Shown piece after piece: positions 24,983 through 34,900 of a stretch of 64,000 bases of DNA (its first letter is position 1; every line of letters starts with the position of its first letter). The notes under the pieces are model-generated. The model did no database searches, was not told the origin of the DNA, and saw only the letters and a list, made by a program, of their open reading frames with translations. The position numbers were made by a program, and so were the translations under genes. Source of the stretch: Micromonospora sp. C31 (GTDB lineage Bacteria > Actinomycetota > Actinomycetes > Mycobacteriales > Micromonosporaceae); NCBI RefSeq assembly GCF_018070575.1, contig NZ_JAGPXN010000012.1, positions 62,001 through 126,000 of the forward strand, read 5' to 3'.

Positions 24983-25254
24983 ATTGCACCCCACGTCCCC
25001 CCGGGAGCCCGCTGACCTGGGTGAATTTAATGGTCTTGGGTAATCCGCCAGTAACAAACGAGGTCTCTGCGATGCCGTCTGCGCAGGCGGCCGTCCGCAC
25101 GGGACGGCCTGCCGACCCGGCCTGCGCCCCCGCGCCCGGGCGGCCCGCCCGGGCCGCTCCCTTCCCCGGGTCGGGCTCGGATGGGAGACTGAGCCGTGTC
25201 GCGTGACGACGTCGGGAGCGGGCCCGAGCACCACCGCGTCGAGTCGGTGCCGGA

Positions 25255-26310
25255 GTGATCGCCGGCCACTGGGAGGTCGTCGTGGTCGGCGGCCGGATCG
25301 CCGGGGCGTCCACCGCCTGGGCTCTCGCGCCGTACGCGGAGCGGGTCCTCGTCCTGGACGCCTCGCGGCCCACCGCGTTCTGGCCGCAGCAGTCCACCTG
25401 GGACCGGTCCGGCAACCTCGCCTGGGCCGAACTCGGCCTGCTGGAGACGGTCCTCGCCTGCGGTGCCCCGCCCACCTACGGCGACACCCAGCGCATCGGC
25501 GAGGACGTGGTCGAACGGGTCTACCCGCGCGAGGACGCGTACTCGTTCCGGATGAGCGTGCCCCGCGAGGTGTTGGACCCGGCGCTGCTGGCCGCGGCGC
25601 GCAGCCGGGGCAACGTCACCGTGCTGCGCCCGGCCCGGGTGCGGGATCTCACGATCGAGGCGGGCCGGGTACGCGGGGCGACCGTGCGGCAGGGCGCCGT
25701 CGACAGCGAGGTCACCTGTGACCTGCTGGTGCTTGCGGACGGCCGGCTGTCGCGCAACGCCGAACGCGTGGGGGCGGGCGCCTACCGGGTCGTCGAGTCA
25801 CCGTGGTTCGCGCTGCTGGCCTACTACGAGAACCTGCCGTTGCCCACCGACCGCTCGTACTTCTCGTTGCAGGACCGCAGCGTCCTCATCTCGACGCCCT
25901 GCGGTGACAAGCAGTGGTGCGTCGCGCTGGACCTGCACCAGAGCCTGATCGACGAGACCGGTCGACACCCGGCGCGCTCGTACGAACGGATGGTGCGCGA
26001 CGATCCGCGCCTCGGCCCGGCCGTCGCGGCCGGCCGTCGGAGCACCTCGATCGGCGGCGCCGGGCGGATGCGCATGCTGCGCCGGCCGATGAGCGGGCCG
26101 GGCTGGTGCCTGGTCGGCGACGCCGGCTACCACCTGGACCCGGTCACCGCCCAGGGCACCCGGGCCGCCGTGGTCACGGCCCGGATCCTGCGGGACCGGA
26201 TCGCCGCCGCCGGCCGCGTCGCGGGCGCGGATCTGGTCGGCCTGACCGACGAGCGCGACGCCGCCCTGGACGCCGACTGGGCCTACACCGAGCAGATCGT
26301 GCGCGGCTGA
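25255..26310 (+). CDS. FAD-dependent oxidoreductase (geranylgeranyl-reductase/hydroxylase-like)
   Basis: This is a 351-aa class A-type flavoprotein. The FAD-binding Rossmann motif is WEVVVVGGRIAGASTAWALA near the N terminus. A DG-type motif is LLVLADGRLSRNAERVG, and the second FAD site is WCLVGDAGYHLDPVTAQGTR, as in p-hydroxybenzoate hydroxylase-like monooxygenases, halogenases and geranylgeranyl reductases. No halogenase WxWxIP motif is present. It is divergent from the acyltransferase cassette and convergent with the NRPS operon, so it may tailor either product. Start GTG 25255 has only a weak GGA upstream; the start is less certain. Confidence 0.8.
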   Translation: MIAGHWEVVVVGGRIAGASTAWALAPYAERVLVLDASRPTAFWPQQSTWDRSGNLAWAELGLLETVLACGAPPTYGDTQRIGEDVVERVYPREDAYSFRMSVPREVLDPALLAAARSRGNVTVLRPARVRDLTIEAGRVRGATVRQGAVDSEVTCDLLVLADGRLSRNAERVGAGAYRVVESPWFALLAYYENLPLPTDRSYFSLQDRSVLISTPCGDKQWCVALDLHQSLIDETGRHPARSYERMVRDDPRLGPAVAAGRRSTSIGGAGRMRMLRRPMSGPGWCLVGDAGYHLDPVTAQGTRAAVVTARILRDRIAAAGRVAGADLVGLTDERDAALDADWAYTEQIVRG

Positions 26311-26367
26311 GCCGCCGCCCGCCGCCCGGCGAAGGGTGACGCCCGACAGGCCCGGGAACCGCCCGCC

Positions 26368-26392
26368 CCGGCCGGTCTATCCGACCGGCCGG
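26368..26392. terminator. Hairpin between the flavoprotein gene and the end of the NRPS operon
   Basis: There is a perfect 10-bp stem (CCGGCCGGTC at 26368-26377; complement at 26383-26392) with a 5-nt loop. It includes the stop codon of the TauD gene and lies about 58 bp after the convergent flavoprotein stop. Confidence 0.65.
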
Positions 26393-27252
26393 CTGCCGTT
26401 GATGGTCACCCGCTGGCCGTAGCGGGAGTGCGGGTAGTAGTCCCACACGGCGTGGTGCTGGGTGCAACGGTTGTCCCAGAACACCAGCGTGTTCGGTGTC
26501 CAACGGACCCGGCAGCTCAGGATCGGCTGCTGGGCGACCAGGCCGAAGAGCATGTCCAGCAGCGCCCGGCTCTCGTGCCGGGAGAGCTGCACGATGTGCG
26601 AGGTGAAGCCGGCGTTGACGAAGAGCAGCCGACGGCCGGTCTCCGGATGGCGTACGACGACCGGGTGCTCGCTCTTCGGCACCACGTACTCGGGCGGCGG
26701 GGTGTGGCCCTGCCACGGGATCAGGCCGTCGTGGATCGCGGTCAGCCCGTCGAGGAGGGCCCGCACCGGCGGGGAGAGCATCTCGTACGCCAGGTGCATG
26801 TTCGCCCAGAGGGTGTCGCCGCCGACGCCGATCTCCGGCGTCCTGGTGACATAGAGCATCGAGCCCAGCGACGGCTCGGCCTCGGCGGTGCCGTCGGTGT
26901 GCCAGTCCTCGCCGGCCACGAACCGCGAGTCCCGGCCGGCGCTGATCTCGAGGATGGCGGCGTCGCCGCCGTCGAGGTCGGCGAGGGGCTGCCGGCGCAA
27001 CTCGCCGAAGTGGCCGGCGAAGCGCTTGTGGTCCTCTGCGGTGAGCACCTGGTCGCGGAAGACCAGCACGTGGTGGGCGAGGAAGGCACGCCTGACCTCG
27101 GCCAGTTGCGCGTCCGACAGTTCGGTGGCGAGGTCGAGGCCGGAGACCTCCGCGCCGATGACCGGCGAGATCGGCCGGACGGTGATGGTGTCGTAGCGCT
27201 CCGGCGGGCGGGTCGTCGCCCGCTCGACGGCGGCAAGGACGTGCTCTTCCAT
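26377..27252 (-). CDS. TauD/TfdA-family Fe(II)/2-oxoglutarate dioxygenase
   Basis: This is a 291-aa protein. The facial triad is visible as WHTDGT (HxD) and the distal His in NRCTQHHAVWDYYPHSRYGQ, whose Arg ten or so residues later should bind 2-oxoglutarate. The N terminus, VRPISPVIGAEVSGLDLATE, is typical of the family. It hydroxylates (or desaturates) an unactivated carbon, here probably an amino-acid residue or precursor of the NRPS product. ATG 27252 has AGGAGG six bases upstream. It is the last gene of the NRPS operon, 22 bp after the SGNH gene. Confidence 0.9.
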   Translation of the reverse strand: MEEHVLAAVERATTRPPERYDTITVRPISPVIGAEVSGLDLATELSDAQLAEVRRAFLAHHVLVFRDQVLTAEDHKRFAGHFGELRRQPLADLDGGDAAILEISAGRDSRFVAGEDWHTDGTAEAEPSLGSMLYVTRTPEIGVGGDTLWANMHLAYEMLSPPVRALLDGLTAIHDGLIPWQGHTPPPEYVVPKSEHPVVVRHPETGRRLLFVNAGFTSHIVQLSRHESRALLDMLFGLVAQQPILSCRVRWTPNTLVFWDNRCTQHHAVWDYYPHSRYGQRVTINGSRPVG

Positions 27253-27274
27253 GCGTTGCCTCCTGGATTCGGTG

Positions 27275-27970
27275 TCACAGTCCCCGGGCCAGCAGGTCGG
27301 CCACGATCAGCCGGCCGAAGGCGAGGTTGCCGTGGATCGGGTCGTCCGGCTCGCAGAACGCGGCCCGCTGCCGGCCCGTGCCGTCGGTCACCCGGGCCCG
27401 CAGGTCCACCAGCTCCACGCCGAGCGCGTCGAGCGCGCCGCGGATCGTCTCCTGGGCCGCCATGAAGACCTGCGGGTCGGACATCCCAGGCACCCGCTGC
27501 GGCGGCAGCACCGCCAGCACGCGCAGCCCGAGGCCGAGAGCGTGACGGTAGAAGGCCAGCGCGTCGCGGGCCATGGCGCGCACGATGTCGTCGAAGAGCA
27601 CGCCCGAGAGGAAGCCCGCCGGGAACGCGCCGTCGCCCGCCCGGTAGATCCGCCAGTTCTCCGTGGTGGCGAAGAAGTGGGCGCTGAGACCGAACGTCGA
27701 GACCAGCGGAACGGTGAGCTGGCCGATGTCGGCCACGCCCAGCTCGGCCAGGAAGCCCCGGTGGCGTTCCTGCACGGCGGCGTCGCGGAACACCAGGCCC
27801 TCGTCGCGTACGTCGAAGAAGCCGACGTTGAAGTCGCGCCCGGAGCCGACCGGCCCACCGACGAAGGGCACCCCGGCGGCGGCCGCCGCGCGGGCTACCG
27901 GCCCGGCGTGCGAGTCACCCAGCAGGAGGAACCTGGCCGGCGCGGTAGCGGTCGAGGATGGCGTCGTCAC
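27275..27970 (-). CDS. SGNH-fold hydrolase/acyltransferase-like protein
   Basis: This is a protein of about 231 aa with the SGNH block I ARFLLLGDSHAGPV (nucleophile Ser) and the late block EPDDPIHGNLAFGRLI (Asp-x-x-His pair). The middle section holds conserved aromatic stretches (GSGRDFNVGFFDVRDEG) but the Gly and Asn blocks are not obvious. No signal peptide. It overlaps the end of the GSCFA gene by 56 bp, suggesting coupling; GTG 27970 has GGAGG 11 bases upstream and a GTG four codons earlier is possible. Two SGNH-like proteins in tandem after a thioesterase suggest acyl or ester processing of the product (inference). Confidence 0.75.
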   Translation of the reverse strand: MTTPSSTATAPARFLLLGDSHAGPVARAAAAAGVPFVGGPVGSGRDFNVGFFDVRDEGLVFRDAAVQERHRGFLAELGVADIGQLTVPLVSTFGLSAHFFATTENWRIYRAGDGAFPAGFLSGVLFDDIVRAMARDALAFYRHALGLGLRVLAVLPPQRVPGMSDPQVFMAAQETIRGALDALGVELVDLRARVTDGTGRQRAAFCEPDDPIHGNLAFGRLIVADLLARGL

Positions 27971-28988
27971 AGTAGAGGTCACCTCCGTCGGCGGCGTCGG
28001 CGCGACCGGCGGTGGCCGTCGCGCCCGGATCGGTCGGCCGGTCGCGGTCGAGGGCGCCGAAGAAGTGGCGCATGACGAAGGCGACCCCGGCCGGCGTCAC
28101 GTCGCGCAGGTTCGGCGCGAAGAAGGCCCCCCGGAACGGGAAGCCGGTGATCAGTTCGTACGAGGGGAAGTAGTCGACGTGGTCGTGTTCCTGCGCGAGC
28201 TGACCCGCCGCGGCCCGCAGCACGGACTTGGAGTACGTCGTGGCGGTCAGCGCGTGCGCCCCGGTCGCCGTCGCGGTGAGCGGCACCGGCGACACGGTCA
28301 GCAGGAGGTTCAGCCGGGGATTGGCGTCGCGCAGCAGCGCGACGGCGGCGGTCAGGTCGGCGTGCACCTCGGCCACGGTGAAGTTGTGGAAGGCGTGCCG
28401 CCCGGCGTCGAAGGTGCCCCGGACGGTACCCGGGCAGACCGGGAGGACGGTGCCGGTGACCACGTCGCGCCATGCCTCGGTCAGGCCGAGGGTGAAGATG
28501 AGACAACCCGCCTCGGCGACCGCCCCCCGGATCGCGGCCAGCGTGGACCGGCGGGCGGCCAGCGTCGCCTCCGCCGAGTCGAAGCCGTCGGGTTCGACCG
28601 ACGGACGGTACGGGTCGAAGAAGCGCCCGCCGTCGCGCCAGACCTCGGCGGGCCCGGTGTCGTCCGTCAGCGCCCAGCTCAGCCACTGCCGCAGCGTGGC
28701 GGCGGTGTAGATGGTGCCGGTGCGGAAGGAGAACGCGCCGTAGTGGCGGGCCCGGCGCTCGGCGTCGGTCAGCCCCGGCGGGGGCAGCTCCACCTCACGC
28801 CAGTCCATCCCCTCGTCGAGCAGGGCGGGGCCGAGGTGGCGGGCGAAGCAGGAACCGGCGGTGAGGACCGGATCGTCGGGGGCGATGCCGAACTTCGGCG
28901 TCCACACCTCGTCGATGGACGGCATCTCCGGCTCGGCGACCGCCGTGCGCCAGAACGACCGCGACGGCAGCGACTGGTACGGGTTCAT
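27915..28988 (-). CDS. GSCFA-domain protein (SGNH-like)
   Basis: This is a 357-aa protein with the family-defining motif PVLTAGSCFARHLGPALLDE near residue 42 and the downstream blocks LIFTLGLTEAWRDVVTGTVL and LLTVSPVPLTATATG, as in the GSCFA family, a relative of SGNH hydrolases. Its ATG overlaps the stop of the PKS/NRPS protein (ATGA), so it is translated with the assembly line. GSCFA proteins in biosynthetic clusters have no settled function; acyl transfer or hydrolysis is the family expectation. The C terminus (ATATAGRADAADGGDL) is low complexity. Confidence 0.85.
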   Translation of the reverse strand: MNPYQSLPSRSFWRTAVAEPEMPSIDEVWTPKFGIAPDDPVLTAGSCFARHLGPALLDEGMDWREVELPPPGLTDAERRARHYGAFSFRTGTIYTAATLRQWLSWALTDDTGPAEVWRDGGRFFDPYRPSVEPDGFDSAEATLAARRSTLAAIRGAVAEAGCLIFTLGLTEAWRDVVTGTVLPVCPGTVRGTFDAGRHAFHNFTVAEVHADLTAAVALLRDANPRLNLLLTVSPVPLTATATGAHALTATTYSKSVLRAAAGQLAQEHDHVDYFPSYELITGFPFRGAFFAPNLRDVTPAGVAFVMRHFFGALDRDRPTDPGATATAGRADAADGGDLYCDDAILDRYRAGQVPPAG

Positions 28989-31900
28989 CGCGCCGCCCTC
29001 GGGCCGGTGGTCGCCTGCGCCGCCCTGATGGCCTCGGCCACCGTTCGGACGTGCGGCGTGCCGACGATGCCGTAGTGGGTGGTGTCCACGAGGTGCCACG
29101 CGAGCCCGGCGAGGTGGTCCCGCCACTGCCGGGCCTGCTCCTGCGGGGCGGCGAGCGCCGGCAGGCCGGCCGTCGGGCGGCCCGCGAGCCAGAGCCGGCC
29201 GGGTGTCGCGGCCAGCCGGGGCAGGGTGTGCTGCGCCATGCTCGCCAGGTTGGCCCGGCAGCACCGCGCCAGCGCGTCCGCGTACGCCGTCGCCGCGGTC
29301 CCCGCGCCGGTCACCGCCCCCAGCTCGTGGGCGAAGAGCGCGGCGAGCCGTTGCTCGTCGTACGCCCGGAAGGTCGGCGCGGCGTCCGGCGGCGGCGGGT
29401 CGAGCAGGTAGAGCGCCTCCGCCGGCTGGCCCGCCGCCTCGGCCTCCGCCGCCATCCCGAGCGCCACCCAGGCGCCGAACGACCACCCGCCGAGCCGCCA
29501 GCGCCACTCGTCGTAGGGGAAGCGCTCCCGCAGCGCGGCGTGGTAGTGCGCGGCCCGTTCCGCGAGCGACCAGGCCGGCTGCCCGGGGCGGGCCAGCGCG
29601 GGATCGGCGATGACGCAGACCGTCAGCTCCGGGTCGAGCGCCGACACCAGCGAGCGGTACGCCTGGACGTCGCCGCCGACCGGGTGGACCAGGCAGAGCA
29701 CCGAACGCCCCCGGCCCGTCTGCCACACCTGCACCGTCACGGCGGGGTCGGCGGGTTCGGTGGCGTGGACCGGCTCGCCGAGGAGCCCCAGCACCTCGGT
29801 CAGGCTCACCCGGTGGCTCAGCTGGGACAGGCTGAGACTGACGCCGAAGTGCTCCTTGACGTGGTCGATCAGGTCCAGCAGCAGCAGCGAGTCGGCCCCC
29901 AGGTCGTAGAGGGAGGCGGCCGGGTCGAGCCGCTCGGTGCCCAGCCAGTCGCGCAGCCAGCCGCCGATCTCGTCGGCGGCCGAGCGGGGCAGCGCGGCGG
30001 GCGTCGCGGCCCGCGGGCCGGCCGGGGGAGCGTAGAACTCCCGCGCCCGCGCAAGCGCGGTGGTGCAGACGAGCAGCTGCGGCAGTCGCAGCCGCAGGGC
30101 CTGCGCGAAGAGCCGGCGTCCCTCGTCGACGGAGAGACCGACCGCCAGGTGCGCCCGGTGCCGGGCGTCGGTGGGCAGGACGTCCCGGGCCAGGCCAACC
30201 TCGTTCCAGACGTCCCAGCCGACGGAGATCCGCAGCGTGGTGTCGGCGTCGTTCGCCCGGTGTCGGGCGAAGCCGTCCAGCAGCCCGTTGGTGGCGGCGT
30301 AGTCGAGCTGGCCGACGCCGCCGAACTGCGCCGACATCGACGAGCAGTAGACGGCGAAGGCCGGTCGGTGGTGTGCGACCAGCCGCTCCACGAGCAGCGC
30401 GCCGTGGGTCCTGGCGGCCGTGGCTCGGCGCATCGCGGCCGCGTCCCGCCGGCCGATCAGTCCGCCGGCCGCGATCCCCGCCGCGTGGACCACCCCGTCG
30501 ACCCGTCGGGTGCCGAGCCGGGCCACCACCTCGTCGGGATCGGTCTCGGTCAGGTCCACCTCGACGAGGTCGACGCGGTCGGCCCAGGGCGCCAGTTCGG
30601 CCGGCAGCGGCCCGCGCCGGGCCAGCAGGACGACCCGGCAGTCGCCCTGTTCCAGCAGCCAGCCGGCGATGCTGCGGCCGATGCCGCCGGTGCCGCCCAG
30701 GACCACGTACCCGGCCGGTCCGGACGGCAGCGGACGCGTAGCCGGCGCGGCCGGTGGACGGACCGGCAGCAGCGCCTGTTCCCACCAGTAGCCTGCGCGC
30801 AGCGCGAGCCGGCGGGGTGGCGGTGTCCGTTCCGCGAGCAGCGTCGCGAGCGCCGGCGCCCAGTCGGCCGGGTCGCGGCCCGGCAGGTCCAGCCAGTGGC
30901 TCTCGACGTCGCCTTCCTGGGGCGCGACCTCGCACGCCCCGGCGAGGAGGCCCAGTTCCGGCCGGCGTACGTCGCCGTCCACGGGTTGCGCCTGGTGCGA
31001 CAGCCACCAGACGCGCAGCGGGGGCCGACGGGGCAGCCCGGCGACGGCCGCCAGCAGCGCCGCCGGGGCGTCGACACAGGCCCGGTACGAGTGGGCCAGC
31101 GGGTCCGGGCCCACCGGTCCGTCGACGGCCAGCGGGAGCGCGTGCAGCCACTCGACGCCGCCCTGCGCGACGGCGCCCGACGGGGCTGCGGCCGGTGCGG
31201 CGGCGCCGGTGTCGGTCAGCGCGGTCAGCAGCCGGCCCAGCGAGGCGGGGTCGGTCGGGTCCACCCGGTAGCTGTCCGGTCCGAGCCGGGCGAAGCCGTC
31301 GGCGGCGGTGACGGCCACCACCCGGGCGTGGGACGCCGCGAGGGCGCGCAGCGCGGCCGGCGCGAGCGGCTCCGCCGCCATGACGACGAGGGTCTCCGGA
31401 CGGCGGGCGGCGGGGTCGGCCCCCGCGTGCCGCCAGCGCACCCAGTGCGGCTGGTGCAACCACTCGGCCTCGGGCAGCCGCGCCGGCCACCGCTGATCGA
31501 CCGGCGCGGCCCCGGCGGGCGATGTCGCCGCACCCGGCCGTGTCGCCCCGGCGGATGATGTCGCTCCTGCCGGCCGGGTCGCCCCGGTCGCCGGGGCGGC
31601 GCGGACGAACTCGTGGTCCTCGAGCGCGAACGCCGGCGGGGGAAAGTCCCAGGGCGGCTGCGCCGGCCCGGCCGGCCACCGGATCGGCCGTCCGGCCAGC
31701 CACGCGGCGACGAGGTCGACCGCCGGCGGTGTACCGGCCGGGCCGGTGACCTCGACGGGAGCCGCCTCGACGGGGGTGACCTCGACGGCGGTCGCGGTGC
31801 CCAGCCAGGCCACGGCGGCGGTCACGTCGGGGCAGACGGCCGCCGCCCGCCAGCGACCCGGCGTGCGACCGGCCTGGAGGTGGCGCAGCACCCGGGCGTA

Positions 31901-34900
31901 GGCCTCGGGCCGGGCCGTCAGGTAGGCGGCGACGCGGTCGGCGTCGGCGCGCAGGGCGGCGGCGCTGCCGCCGGCGAGCACCAGCACCGGTACGCCGGGG
32001 CCCGGCGTCGCCGGGTCGGGGCCGACCGGTTCGGCCGCCTCGCAGACCAGGTGGGCGTTGGTGCCGCCGATGCCGAAGCTGCTCACCGCCGCCACCCGCG
32101 GCCGGTCGACCGGCCAGGGCCCGGCCTTCGTGGGGATGTGGAACGGGGTCGGGTCGGGGCCCAGCCGTGGATTGAGGCGACGGAAGTCGACGTTCGGCGG
32201 GATCCGCCCGTGGTGCACGGCCAGCACGGCGCGGACCAGGCCGACCACCCCCGCCGCCGCACCGAGGTGACCGACCTGGCTCTTCACGGAGGCCAGCGCG
32301 GTCCGGCCGGACTCACCGGGGTCGAACGCCTGGCGCAGCGCCGCCACCTCCACCGGGTCGCCCAGCTCCGTGCCGGTGCCGTGTGCCTCCACGTAGCCCA
32401 GGTCGCTGCCGACGCGTCCACTGCGGCGCAGCGCGGCACGGATCACCTCGCGCTGGCCGGTGACCGAGGGCGCGGCGAAGCCGAGCTTCTCCGCGCCGTC
32501 GTTGTTGACGGCCGATCCGGTGATCACCGCGTAGACGGTGTCGCCGTCGCGCCGGGCCAGCCGCAGGGGCTTGAGCACGACCACACCCACCCCGCTGGCG
32601 CCGACGGTGCCGCCGGCGTCGTCGCTGAACGGCCGGCAGTGCCCGTCCGGGGAGAAGATGTGCTGCGGCTGGTAGCGGTAGCCGGCGCTCAGCAGCGGGT
32701 CCACCAGTACGCCGCCGACCAGCATCACGTCGCTGTCGCCCTGACGCAGCAGCCCGGCCGCGACGTGGACCGCCACCAGCGAGCTGGCGCAGGCCGCCTG
32801 CACGCTGAAGGCCGGCCCGGTCAGGCGCAGGTGGTAGGCGACCTTCGTGGCGAGGAAGTCCTTCTCGTGGTGCAGCGCCAACTGGAAGGAGTCCGGCAGC
32901 CGCGCCGGGTCGGCCTCGCGCAGCATCGTCTGGAAGTAGGTGTTCTCGCCGCAGCTGGCGAGCAGGCCGACCCGCCGCCCGGCGGGATCGCCGATGCCGG
33001 CGTGCGCCAACGCCTCGACACAGCTCATCAGCAGGTGCCGCTGCTGCGGATCCATCAGCCGCGCCTCCTGCCGGCTGATGCCGAAGTGCCCCGGGTCGAA
33101 GCCGAGCGGCCCGGTCAGTTGGCTGCGGGCGCCGACCAGGCCGTCGGCGGCGGCGAAGTGCTCGATGCCCCGGTCGCCGGCCTCCACCATCGCCCAGAAG
33201 GCGGCCAGGTCGTCGGCGCCGGGCAGCCGGACGGCCATCCCCACCACGGCGACCGCCTCGTCCGCCGGGCCCGGAGCAGCCTCGTCCCGCCCGGTCGTCG
33301 CTGCCCCGGTCGCCCGCCGCGTCGTCGCGGCGGCCGGTGGCGGTGGCTCGGTGGCCGGTGAAGCGGTCTCGGTCGTCCAAGGTGCCGTGCCGGCGGCTGG
33401 TGACGCCACCTCCGCCGGTTCGTCCGGTGTCGCCGGGCCGGTGGCGGCCCGTCGTTCGGCGAGGAACCGGGCGAGGCGGCGGATGGTGACGTGCTCGAAC
33501 AGGTCGGGGATGCTCAGCGGCAACCCCTCGGCGGCGCAGCGCAGGTGGAAGCGCATCAGGTCGAGGCTGCCCGCCCCGTGGTCGAAGAAGCGCCGATCGG
33601 GCCCGATCGGTGTCCCGACGACCTCCGCGAAGAGCCCGGCCAGCCGCGCCTCCAGGGCCGACATGACCGGTGCCGGCGCGGCGCCTCCCGGGCGCAGCTC
33701 CTCGCCCGGCGCGGTCGCCGCGCGGCGGCGGTCCAGCTTTCCGCTGGCCGTACGCGGCAGCTCCGCCAGTCGCCGGAACCGGTCCACCCGCACGTACGCG
33801 GGCAGGAGCCCCGCGAGGTGGGCGTGCAGCTCCTCCGGGGTCGGCGGGGCGGCCCGGAACTGCAGGCAGGCGACCAGGTGCGGATGGTCGCGGACCACCA
33901 CGGCGTTGACGACCGCCGGATGCGTCAGCAGTGCCGCCTCGACCTGGCCCAGCTCCAGCCGGTGCCCGCTCACCTTCACCTGCTGGTCGTCGCGGCCCAG
34001 GTAGTGCAGCAGGCCGTCCCGGTCGAAGCGGGCCTGGTCGCCGCTGCGGAAGAACCAGCCCAGGCCGGGCAGCTCGACGAAGCGGGCCCGGTCGAGCGCC
34101 GGATCGTCCAGGTAGCAGGGCGCCACCAGTTCCCCGCCGATCAGCAACTGCCCGGGGCAGTCCGGCGGCACCACCTCGTCGGCCGGGTCCACCACCCGCA
34201 GCCACGTGTTGGCCACGGGTCGGCCGATGGCCGGGCGGGTCGGCCAGGAGGCCGGATCCCCGTCGAGGCAGAGGCTGCTGACCACGTGGGTCTCGGTCGG
34301 GCCGTAGTGGTTGAACAGGCGCGCGCCGGGCAGCCCGGCGAACCAGCGGCGGATGCCGTCGGTGCAGATCAGCTGCTCGCCGGCGGTCACGACCTCGCGC
34401 AGCCGCGACGGGTACCGGCCGAGGCGCACCCCGTGCTCGGCGAGCAGTTGCAGGGCGACGTACGGCAGGAAGATCCGCTCGATGCCGGCGGCGTCGAGGT
34501 GCTCCAGCAGCGCCGGCATGTCCTGCCGCAACCCGGGCCGGGGCAGGTGCAGGGTGCCGCCGCCGCAGAGCGTGCCGAAGATCTCCTGGAAGGAGACGTC
34601 GAAGGAGAGCATGGAGAACTGCAGGGTCGCCGCCCCGCCCGCCAGGCCGCCGGCCCCGCTCTGCCAGCGCAGCAGGTTGACCAGCAGGGCGTCGCCGACC
34701 TGCACCCCCTTGGGCGTGCCGGTCGAGCCCGAGGTGAACAGCGTGTACAGCGGGCGGCCGGCGTACGACGCCGCGACGGGCGTGGCCGATCGGGACAGGA
34801 CCACCGGGTGGCGGGGACGGCCGCCGTCGTCGATCGCGTCGAGGGCCGGCCCGTCGCCGGGCGCCAGCAGCACGCAGAGCGGGTCGACCTGGCCGAGGAC

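Noticed and set aside
25255..26310. Flavoprotein considered as a halogenase
   Set aside because: The WxWxIP motif is missing and the length (351 aa) is short for flavin halogenases.
29051..31558. Long plus-strand open frame opposite the PKS/NRPS gene
   Set aside because: It is antisense to a domain-rich assembly-line protein, has Arg/Gly/Val-rich composition and no motif; typical high-GC shadow.
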